DNA of 64,000 bases, from the NCBI GenBank assembly GCA_947623455.1, contig OX392530.1:35929405-35993404 (forward strand), given 5' to 3'. The stretch comes from Mimachlamys varia. Lineage: Eukaryota; Mollusca; Bivalvia; Pectinida; Pectinidae. The notes beneath the pieces were generated by a model. It was not told the origin of the DNA and did no database searches. It saw only the letters and a program-made list of their open reading frames with translations. Positions within the stretch are counted from its first letter, which is position 1. Every line of letters begins with the position of its first letter. Made by a program: the position numbers and the translations under genes. This document shows positions 34,860 through 45,200 of this stretch, one piece after another.

Positions 34860-35905
34860 AAATGGCGACTATAAAACTTGTCCATGGTCTTCATAATCCA
34901 GCATCTCTCATATACCTGTGCCGTAAGTTTGTTCGTCATCAGTTGACATCGATAACGAAAATCTCGATATTCAGGCAAGTCCTAGAATAACGAATCAATT
35001 GCGAAATGTAAACACCATAGGATGGAGAAACAGGGATGCGATCGGAAAATCGAAATAGTCACATTTATCATACATGTTAGTTGTAAGCTGCCCGTGTTGG
35101 TCATAATTTAAGTAAAATTCGAGGTAAGAAGCTGGTGTAGGAGAGTCTGTTGTGTCGTTAATCTCAAGTTCAGTAGGGTTTATATATGATCTACGAGGCC
35201 AGCATACATCTTTCTTGTTCTTTATAGACAACACATCGTCGATGTACCTGAAAGTGGAATTGAAAAATTTGGCAAGGTTTTTGTTACCCGTCCTGATAAG
35301 ACCCTGGACAAAATCAGCCTTGTATGAAAACAAAAACAAGTCAGCCAAAAGTTAGTTCCAATTGGAATGCCAACGTTCTGTTGGAAAATCTTTCCTCCGA
35401 ACTCAACAAAGATATTGTCAACCAGGAATTCAATCATTCGTACTATATCTTCATCAGTATATTTCAACCTAGCTTTTGTTGCGTTTTTCACAAAGTATGC
35501 TCCAAGATAGCTCAAAACCATGTATTTGTATTGTTGTTCACCTGCCTTGGAAACGAAATCTCATAATGAGAGCCGAAGATGTTTGGCAGTTTTGAGAAGG
35601 GGGTGCTCAAGACTGATCAGAAGTTTTTCAAAGATGCCACTCCTGGAGAAAACAGTGTCACAATAAGACAGAAGCCCTATTTTAACGGTATTAAAAATGG
35701 TAGTAAGAAATTTTGATAATGGCTTGGTTGAGCTGTTAGACGAGCCAGTGATAAAACATTGCTTATAAGGATCGTTGTGCAGTTTAGGTATCCAATATAG
35801 CCTAGGTAGGCCAGCGTCTTTATCATTAACGGGTATCTTGAATGATTGTAATACTGATGTATGGTTAGAAAGTATTTTATCTTTCGAAAACCCGGTCAAT
35901 GCCTA
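34860..35905 (-). pseudogene. reverse transcriptase of the Penelope-like element (frameshifted)
   Basis: Three overlapping minus-strand frames carry successive parts. 35561-35899 has LPRLYWIPKLHNDPYK and FITGSSNSSTKPLSKFL. 35222-35521 has TDEDIVRMIEFLVDNIFVEF and QQNVGIPIGTN. 34995-35348 has FRYIDDVLSIKNKKD, the catalytic YxDD box. Two frameshifts separate them and the C-terminal part beyond 34995 is stop-ridden. Confidence 0.85.
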
Positions 35906-36627
35906 AGTAGGATTGCCTTGGTTATCAAGCAGGCCAAGTTCTTTTTGCACACAATGAATGTAATAGTGTTTGCAAATCAGGATCAGGTTATTAGATGCCT
36001 TGTCTGCAGACACAACCACATACTTATCGTGAAGGTCGTTGAGTGTTGTTCGAACATTGTGTCAAAAAATATCGACTTGTGCTTAGTTTTCGTTTTGTAT
36101 CGCAAGCTGCTTATTCTTTTTTTAATAGAGAACCTGATAGATTTAAAGCACTCTGACAGTGAATCCAATTTAGCATTTTCACGTTTAGTTCATTGTCTGG
36201 CGTAATCTTCCACAAGTCCAAAAGAATCTTGAAATTTGCATTCCATTTGATGCATCGAGTCTTGCGATACTTAGGACCTTTCGTGAATACCTCCCGTAGC
36301 TTCATGTTAGGGATGACATTCAGATTGCCGGTTACTATGTGTCAAGCCGGACCATAGCAATATGGGGATGAGGAACATGACCATGCCGAAGGAAGGTCAT
36401 TTTAAGGTCATCCATTTTCAACTGTTGTAGTGTTTGCTTGTAATTGAAAAGCTTAGGTGCAATAGGTACAGAATAACTAGGAAATGATAGGTGACCTTTT
36501 ATATGGGAAGTACGATGTTGAGTGGTTTGCAGTATTCTTAATGCAGTCCGAGACAGTGAATATAGTGTGGTACTAACACGATGAACACCCAATGGTCCAT
36601 TTAAAGTGACCGAAAGGATTTCAAATT

Positions 36628-37074
36628 TTACACTGCATTATGTTGGACTATTGTAATGCCGATGCCCATGGCTACGAAAACGTCTCCTTTTGGGAGTAAA
36701 CAGACCTTACATTTGTTTGACTGCATCCAGGACTGGACAAATCCCACTGAATCTATACGACCATTGCATTCATATGGCATAGCACTGTCAAGAAGTCTTA
36801 TGTAGTGTTCCTCACGTTGTCTACGGTACGGAATGCTGAGTGTAGGATTATTTGTAGGGTGATAAATTTTCTCCAGAATACGGACAATCATAGAAAGAAT
36901 TGAATGGTCGGGCAGATTGAAATGCTGATATAAACATTGATTCTCTTCCCGGTTTACTGCCAAACGATGACCGTTCATTCTCTGTCGTAACTGGCCTTTT
37001 GTTTCAACAATATCAACTAAACCGCACAGAGAACACTCAATAACGTACACAATATTGGATATTTTACTAGTCAA
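36628..37074 (-). pseudogene. GIY-YIG endonuclease of the Penelope-like element
   Basis: Reads NIVYVIECSLCG (the GIY strand with a CxxC), then ETKGQLRQRMNGHRLAV, LYQHFNLPDHS, a conserved REEHYIRLLD helix and GRIDSVGF. The second half of the signature (normally YxGET) is read as DIVET, so the motif is damaged. The frame runs into unrelated residues after about residue 110, a probable frameshift. Confidence 0.82.
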
Positions 37075-37639
37075 GTTTTCAAAACTTTTGATAGAGGATT
37101 CTTTTTGAGTGAGGGAACTTTGGTATTTCTTTTCGGTTATCAGTATGCCGCAAGTCTTAAAATTCGTGTTTCACATTTGGAAATGCTATAAAAAAAATTT
37201 GACGTGTCAGAAACACCAAACAAATAGACAAGACTGATGTTGCATGGTTGGACACGAACAAAAGAGACATTTTTTTTATAAAAAATACCAACTATTTTTC
37301 GAGAAAGGAGCTACAAAAAAAAGTTGTCCGATATTTTTCGTTGTCCACAGTTATTATGTACATGGTGTTAGTGTTTGCTTACTCCTTAATAACCTCTTTT
37401 CTTTAATTTCAACTAACATGCATGAACCTTCGCGATGTTTTAGAGTATGCAGTTTAGTCAGAAGGACTGCAAGCTTACAACACTCAGCCCATTAAATATC
37501 AATATCTGACTAATTACACATATAAGCATGTGCAATTCTGAATATATAATAGAAAAATTACTCTAAAACTGGTTCTCAGATTGCATCCAGTACAGTAAGT
37601 ATATAAAAATCTGGACATTACTGTATCGGATTCATTACA

Positions 37640-37766
37640 TAACAGCAATATTAGTGTGCTTACTTGTTGTGATTGACAATGATGACTCGGTTCTCATTAT
37701 GAGGGCTTGATGTTTACTTTGAGGTAACCGAGATTTACATGGCGGTTGTCGTCGATGATATTAATT
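37640..37766 (+). mobile_element. Penelope-like element 3' tail fragment
   Basis: Carries GTGTGCTTACTTGTTGTGAT, GAGGGCTTGATGTTTACTTT and GGTTGTCGTCGATGA in the tail order. It is cut off exactly where DIRS-like sequence begins. Confidence 0.65.
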
Positions 37767-37971
37767 TAGCGCGTTTCGAAGAAGAGCGGGAAAAATGTGT
37801 CATATACACCCGTAGTAAGCGTTGACAGTTTGACTCTCCTGTGCATAGGTGTTTTTGACCAATCAGATTATGGCACGTGTCTGGGTAGTATGGCGGTATT
37901 CTATGTTGGGTCATTCTAACTTCGAACGCCGGAAGGACTAGCAGTTTGTCTCCTAAGCACTGTTTCTGATT

Positions 37972-38586
37972 ATGGAGTCGACACGTTCCCAGAGCAATTT
38001 ACTTACTCAATTAGAATAACTCATAACGTCTAAATTAGAAGCTTTTAAGAAAGAAATCAACGAGTTGCATAGGCATATGTCCGCGATATCGTTTTATTCT
38101 TTCAAGAAGAAAGGGAATGAAGAGCAATTGAAGATAAATGCACAAATATCAAGCAAGATTCAAGAGGCAAGCGCAGTTTAACAAGAGGACGTTCTCGTTC
38201 TTTACATGTGGATAGAGCAATGGGCAAGCTGAAGGAAGGTATGGACATAATTAATCACAGGCAAAAATTGATAAAGCTGGCGGATTCCTCAGAGACCCTG
38301 TGGATAGTTGTCGGTGAATATGAAACCAACGACGAGCACCGATGATTCAGAGGACGAAAAACATATAACTAGGGCGGAGGCAAGGGCTAAGAGGAAGATT
38401 AAGAGTCAAAGGCAGGTGATACAGAGGAGGTATTTCCTTTATGGCGCCCCGACAACCCGAGAAACGACGACACGCTTTCAATCATCGGACATGCACGGAC
38501 CACGAAGACCCGGGACCTGCTTCGCTTGTGGAAAGCCGGGGCACTTTATAGTGGATTGTCAGCAAAATAGAGCAGCGTCAGGCTAA
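37972..38586 (+). pseudogene. gag of the DIRS-like element
   Basis: Begins MESTRSQSNLLTQLE, has several stops, then the open part at 38308-38586 with DDSEDEKHITRAEARAKRK and a CCHC knuckle CFACGKPGHFIVDC. Confidence 0.7.
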
Positions 38587-38612
38587 ACTAAGATAAGTAG
38601 CAAATTGTTTAC

Positions 38613-39515
38613 TTGTGTGGAAGCACAAGTGTCCGTAAGAACGATATTTTGTGCCTCGAGTCGGGCAGAAACGGTTCACTAAGCGATTTTACTACGAATT
38701 CCATTGAAGGGTCAGAGGTCATTTCACCGATAGGAAGGTTCCGCAAAGCATTACACGAGTGGGAGCGTATCGGAGTTGTTTGCGATTATATTTTAAACGT
38801 AATATATAATGGGTATAAATTGCCATTGTATTCTGTTCCTGATAACGTAGTTTTCAGAAATAATAGGTCGGCTAGAGAAAACGGGAGTTTTGTTGAGGAC
38901 GAAATTAAAAACTTGCTTAAAAAGGGTTTGATTGATGTGATTAACGAGATACCAAGAGTGTTGAATCCTTTGACGGTTGTCGGGAACAAAGAAAAGCTAC
39001 GTTTGGTACTTGACTACAGACATGTAAATCCATGTTTATACAAGTTCAAATTTCGATATGATGACTCTGCAGTTGGGTTGGACATGTTTAAGCGGGGCGA
39101 TTGTGTTTTCACTTTCGATTTGACCATAGACTTGTTTGTGGTTTTCGTGGAAATTTGACGAACAAATGTTTTATTTCGTTTTCAAAGTGCTTCCCTTAGG
39201 GTTGTCAACAGCCGGATATATTTTACGAAGGTCACTCAGGTTTTAGTGAAGCACTGGCGGTCTCAGGGTCACAGGATCATTATGTACATAGATAATGGTA
39301 TAGGTGGTCATTCTATTAGGGAACAAGCGACAAGGCTCAGCAGTTTAGTTCAGACAGACTCACAGATATTTAGTTTTATGATTGAAGAAAACAAATGTAG
39401 TTGGGATTCTATCACGAGTGTTATGTGGTTGGGTTTATTCTGGGATTGTTTTAAGGGAATGTTTTTATATCTGATAAAAAAAGTTGATGCTTTTGAGAGT
39501 TTCGTTGAGTGAGCT
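38613..39515 (+). pseudogene. reverse transcriptase of the DIRS-like element
   Basis: Reads GRFRKALHEWERIGV, GYKLPLYSVPDNVVFRNNRS, LVLDYRHVNPCLYKFKF and FTFDLT in one frame to 39158. It then continues in other frames with LPLGLSTAGYIF and a catalytic box read as YIDNG instead of YxDDG, so it is inactive. Confidence 0.78.
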
Positions 39516-39900
39516 ATGCAGTGACGTTCTACTTAACGGGTGTAAAATCACGGCAAGTGAGTTGGCGCGTATAGTCGGGAAGAAAATATCGATGAAGGTA
39601 GCAATGGGCTCAGTTGTCAGGTTGATGTCTAAGAATATGCATGCCAGCGTCGTCACAAGGGCGAGTTGGAACTCAATTGTTGGTTTTCCGAGATGTGCTA
39701 TGGATGAAATTAAGTTTTGACTGGACAACCATTTCAAAGTTTGTGACACAGGGTTTAAGTCTGCAAGGGCGTGGCAGACCCTGGGTTCAAATCTAAAATC
39801 CTGATTGTCTCTTCATGCCCAGCAATGGTATATAAAGTTTTGGGGTGGTGATCACAACCGTTTAAAAGTTACGTCTCAGGTGTTGATTTTGCAAGGGTGG
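39484..39900 (+). pseudogene. RNase H region of the DIRS-like element
   Basis: Reads CKITASELARIVGKKISMKV, MGSVVRLMSKNMHASVVTRA and SWNSIVGFPRCAMDEIKF to a TGA at 39718, then decayed RNase H text (FWGGDHNRLKV). These phrases are typical of DIRS elements. Confidence 0.7.
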
Positions 39901-39984
39901 TCACATCCCGGGAACAATCATAATATCATGATTGTGTTAATGGTATATATGCTTTTATTATATAACACCATTTTATAACACCAT

Positions 39985-40565
39985 TATGATAACATTTATC
40001 CCCTTTTGGCCCCACCCCTCAGCTCCCCGGGGCTCAGTCAAACCATGAGTATATTTTTGAATCGATACTACCTAGGGATGCTACCAGTGATGTGTATTTG
40101 GTATACATTGCTTGGTTTCAGAGAAGAAATCGCTTAAACCAATATAGCTAAATAATTCTGTTTGGTCCCGCCCCTCAGGCCCCTAGAGTGGATCAATAGC
40201 CAATATAACTAAATAACCCTTTTTGCATCCCCCACCCCCTGAGGGGTCAGTCCCACCATTAGTACAGTTTTGAATCCTGAGCACCTAGGGATGCTTCCTG
40301 CCAAATAAGGTTGAATTCCAATTAGTGGTTACGGAGAAGAAGTCACTTTAATCAACACAGCTAAATAACCCTTTTTGGCACCGCCCTTCAGCCCCGTAGG
40401 CGGTCAGTCCCACCATAAGTACATTTTGAATCCTGAGGACCTAAGGATGATTCCTGCGAAATTAATTTGATTTCCTATCAGTGGTTATGGAGAAGAAGTC
40501 GTTTGAAAAATTGTTGACGGACGACAGACGAAATGGTATCGCTTCGAACCAGGTGAACTAATAAT
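39985..40565 (+). repeat. degenerate tandem module, about three units of 150-190 bp
   Basis: Units share CCCTTTTTGGCACCGCCCCT-like text, GGTCAGTCCCACCATTAGTA, TTTGAATCCTGAGCACCTAG and GGAGAAGAAGTC. The last unit ends in GTTGACGGACGACAGACG, a common end of dispersed mollusc repeats. No coding capacity. Confidence 0.75.
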
Positions 40566-42153
40566 ATACATTAAATAATTGCATTTGGATAATAAGCCAA
40601 GTGCAGATCGATGGTCCCAGTCCAATGATACAAATACATATTTCCTCATACCATATTATTCCCTTAAATTGTAATATGTTAATAACAACAATTAAAGGTG
40701 TGAATAAAAAACGAATTTCTTGTAGCTGTGAAATAATAAATGAAATCTTAAATTTGACTTTAAATCCATTTATTTAATCATCTTGTTTTTTATTTCAGAC
40801 ATATTCTAATGTAGAAAATGGTGATCAAATACTTTAGATGGAACAAAATTATACGCATGAAATCATCCAATTCAAATTTCGTCTTTCATATTCAGTCACT
40901 ATATGCATGCTTCTTTTTTTCTGTTAATTTGGATTTTTTAATTTGTAAATTAGCCCTCGTCAAGGCGGATGTAAAAGACAAAAACTAAGTCGTAGAGAAC
41001 ATTTTCCTTTATACAATATCCCAAATGTTGCCATTTATTGGCATTTAAAAAAAAAACATCTTAAATATCCAAGATTGGTTCATTTGACAGATACAAAAAC
41101 AAGACTAATATCTTTTCTATACATGTACAGATACAAATAGCTAAACAATATAATGTGAAAAGGCATACATAAATTTGAAAATTCAGATGCGTAGATTATC
41201 AATCAATTGCACTTATTGGAAGACAAACTCACAAATATTGGTCCCACTGGTATAATTAGGTTCGCTGTTGGCCACACAACAGAAAACACCAAGTTTGATG
41301 AACCCAATAATTGACAGGACTAATGAAACAAATAATACTACTGTAAGCACCTGATCTACCGGGTGTCTGTATGAGCTTATTGCACAGTGAGATATAGAAA
41401 GGAACACAATGAATTTCAACCATTTCCTTTCATTTTATACAATTATTGTGTTAGCATACATGTTCTCATGGCTTGTAAAGACTAGACAACCAATTATTGT
41501 AAACACAAATTTTAGAGACTATCAAACAAATGCTAAACATACCTTTTATAAGCTGAATATATGACACTTGAATTCCAGTGCAGCATGCACAGAATTAGAC
41601 TTAAACAACCCATATCTGCCAATTTTCTTATTTTTGAGGTACACTTCCGATTGTAAACCCCTTAATTGGGCCTTTTGATCCAGTGTTTTTGCTAAACTAA
41701 TTATATTTTCTCAAATCTGAAGATTCTATCTGAAAGAACAGCCCAAAAAATACCACTTGAAATTATTATCTCTAGGGTGTACATACACATTTTTAGGCAT
41801 GCATAAATAATCTTCCCATCACAATTTCACAAGGTTGGCAAGTTCATATGAAAAACAATTGCAAAACATGATTTATAAAGACTCTCTTGAAATGTACTAG
41901 ATTTGAAAGACAAGCCAACCAGCTTGTAAAGACTCTTAAGTTAACTGAGACAATGCTAAACTGGCCTTGTAAAAACTTATAAAACAAGAAAAACTAGACT
42001 ACAAACATACACCTTGACTTTTCATACAGAACTTAACAAGTCATATAAAGACATTTGAGGCAAGAATAAGCATGACTTAAAATGACCTTATTGGCAAATA
42101 AAAAAAAAACATGAACAGTTGGACCACGACACAGGTAACTGATGGCGGCAATC
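40566..42153. other. intergenic or 3' UTR stretch, no confirmed gene
   Basis: A minus frame at 41213-41419 has one hydrophobic run (LTVVLFVSLVLSIIGFIKLG) but no splice phase that fits SLC66A3 and no known family. It may belong to the SLC66A3 3' UTR. Confidence 0.4.
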
Positions 42154-42290
42154 TTAGTTCAATTTGGCCTTTGGTTTCCGTTTGTAGTATATCAACATGC
42201 ACACCATGGTGATGTTCATGGAAGCACTGACGGTATTGTTGATGAAGACAACAACGTCCCCAGTCTGCAGACTGCTGGTGAGCATTCTCA
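42154..42290 (-). CDS. SLC66A3: SLC66A3 exon 5 (stop TAA)
   Basis: 137 bp, phase 1 in. Encodes RMLTSSLQTGDVVVFINNTV, then a last membrane helix (MNITMVCMLIYY) and a basic tail KRKPKAKLN ending in TAA. Confidence 0.87.
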
Positions 42291-45200
42291 CTGAAACAAA
42301 ATACAAATATGATCACATACAATAAATATGTTTATCACATAAATGACCCGTTCAGTCAGGTCATATGGCCATGTCATAAATATGGTATTACACACCTGTA
42401 ATAACACTATTGTGACCTAATAAGCAAATGACGTTTTATGACGTCATATGATTGTCTCAGTAGTGAAAATTGTACCGTCAAAGAAGAAAGCCTTTCTTAT
42501 AGAGAATGAATTTGAGAGTTTTGGTGATTTTTCTCATAAATGTAAGTTATGTGATAAATAGAATCCTACACTTCTGTCCATGTAATATGGAATTTATTAA
42601 ACTTGTGAAATAATTAAATATATCACTCGCCGAAAGGATCGTGACATATTAAATTATTGAACTCGTTTAATAAATTACATATTACATCGACATTCGTGTA
42701 TGATCCTCTATGTCTTCAACTGACATCTGGTTAAATACAAAACTTGGGGATTTTATTACTGTAATGCTGTTGTATTTTTTTCTGCACTTTACTAAAACTG
42801 AATATTGCAAACATGAACAAAATATGTAATATTTCGAAATTACAACATGGCAAGTCTCAAACTGTGCCAGCTTAAAAAGACCAAAATTAAATGAGGAATA
42901 AAAAGAGTTACCACTTCATCATACGATGATTTATCAATGAATATTATCATTAAGGGATAAATGTACACAATTCCATGTTAGAAAAGAATCATTTAAATTC
43001 ACTGAATGAAAATGCTCAATCTGGGATTCAAAATGAGTCTCATGATATTATTATAGGAATATTAATAATGGTTTAAGACCACTGTGGTTAATTTACAACA
43101 AATTTTAAACCTGACCTTACTTAACTTTGTTTGGCAATTAATTAGAATAAATAATGGAGGGGGGGGGGGGGGGGTAAGGTATGAAGATCACCATGATTCT
43201 ATTCTGTGATTACATGTACATGATAAAGATGAATATGAAATATGTAATATCTCACCACATGCTCCATATGCAGCAATAGTCCAGCTGGTTTGACTGATCT
43301 GACCAGGCTCCTTCTTCTGATACAGTGTATTAATCTGTGTTCCCTTACTGAACAATGTCAGTCCAGTTACCCCACTCTGAAACAACATCAGTAATTTGTG
43401 TCAAAATTAAGCATATTGCATCTCTAATGTTCTTCTCTTTACTAAAAAGGAAAATGAAACTCCTGTCTACCAAAAGGAAAATCAGATATTTGTCAACCAT
43501 CATCCTCAGAACAACAATGGTATTGGAAGGTATAAACTATCTGTTACAGCTTTTTTATTTTCTTAATATTTGTGCAATTCTAAAAATAAAGCAGCATCGA
43601 GCTCACACTTTGACAGTACATAACATTAAATACCGATAGAAACTGAAGGGTAGGCACACAAATCTAGTGTAGAAATACACAAGGACTTTAATTTTTATTT
43701 GGCCCCATTCAAATCTTGTTTCATAAATTTTTAAATCAAATGTCTGAATGTAGCTGACAAGAGCCTCATGTAACATGAATAAAGATAAAATATAAACTTT
43801 ATTTATTTCACAACATCATGATACAATTTATACAACTTATATTAATCATTCTTGTTGGCCCGGATGTTAGCATGCGAGGGGTCTTATTGTGGGAGGAAAC
43901 CAGAGTACCTGAAGAAAACCCACGTGGTTGCACCCAGGGCAGGTGACCCCATACCTTTTCACGTCCGGTCGGGAAATCGAACCCCGGCCGCCTTGGTGAA
44001 AGGCAAATGCGCATATGAATAAAGATGTACCTATATCAGTCTCTTTCTGTTATGTCTATGTAGTAAACATGTATCATTATGTATCGTCCAGTATTAACAT
44101 AACTTTTTAGTTTATACATAAATACAAAAAAATGTACATGTATTTTAGTTTGTACAATATAGCGATCGAGATCTGTTACACTGCGAGTTCATTGGTCCTA
44201 CCTTAAATAGTATTTCCATAATATTTGCAGTGAAAGGAGAATATCAATAAGGAAAACATATAGCAAAAAGTGTTTGTTGTGCATTTTTGATCATCATCAG
44301 CTAGATCACATAAATATAATGAAAATGGTATATTGTATTTTCTTGGAAATGGAAAAAAAATGTGAACCTACCATGGCTGTATTTAATATCAACTCTGGAA
44401 ACACCCCATTTGTAAGACAAAGGAAGAATATGAAATATCTGTTTTTATTAAGGTCCATCATCAGAAAAACAGTGGAAATGGAAAACCAGACTATAAATAC
44501 AGTCACAGATAATGATGCTTAAATAATACAGGTGTTGATACTGATTGGGATGAAAAGGTTAACTTCATTCACCCTGAAGACGAATCTGAACCCTTTCAGA
44601 TCAATAAGTTGAGATAGTTCATTATGAAATTTCAGGGGTGAATTAATTAATTAAGTAAGGAATACCCAACCACAGTTAGTTAGCAAAGTCTTTACAACAG
44701 TATCATCTCATTCTGACAAGGAGGGGGGGGGGAGGGGGGCATGTCAAAGCAGTTATAATTTTTTTACAGAAAAAAAAGGTTCCCTAGTGTTGTTTTTGTT
44801 TTTTTTAAATTAGGTTCATTCCTTTAATTTGTGTAGCAAGTTTATGTTTTGATTTCCCTGATTTTGAACTAATTATTGCAGTTTTCAAAGGTTTTTTTCT
44901 CAATATTACAAGGATTATATTAAGATGGAAACCATTACTGAATGTGTTATGAAAATGTTTGTAACAAATAATAATGGAAAATTTACATCATTTAAGTAAG
45001 ATCTTAACTTTAGTTCAAACACGTTAATACAGTTTTGAAACATCAGGAGGGCTGAATTAATTAATAACTTAAAGGGTTTTGGCCACGATTTTTCATAATT
45101 TCATATTTTGATCTCATTTGATGCAACAATAGGTGTAGTGACCAATACCCCGTCTCCCTCTGTGTTGAGATCATAGAGACGCTAGGTAAAAACCTATTTA

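Larger units (their letters stand above)
34500..37190 (-). mobile_element. Penelope-like element with N-terminal GIY-YIG (Naiad-like, permuted)
   Basis: Reading the minus strand from 37.19 kb: a short cysteine-containing lead (TCGILITEKKYQSS), a GIY-YIG endonuclease (36628-37074), a linker (36335-36592, GVHRVSTTLYSLS), then reverse transcriptase (35899 to about 34995) and a 3' tail to about 34500. Canonical Penelope elements carry GIY-YIG after the reverse transcriptase. The reverse order is the mark of the permuted Naiad/Chlamys clade described from invertebrates and algae. Frameshifts and stops divide it into at least five frames. Confidence 0.85.
37770..39950 (+). mobile_element. truncated DIRS-like retroelement
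   Basis: Order gag with zinc knuckle, reverse transcriptase, RNase H, all with DIRS-type motifs. No tyrosine recombinase is visible downstream, so the 3' part is missing. Stops and frameshifts throughout. Confidence 0.75.

Noticed and set aside
41213..41419. 68-codon minus frame with one hydrophobic run
   Set aside because: Phase and flanks do not fit an SLC66A3 exon and no homology is recognised; SLC66A3 already ends in a proper stop at 42154.
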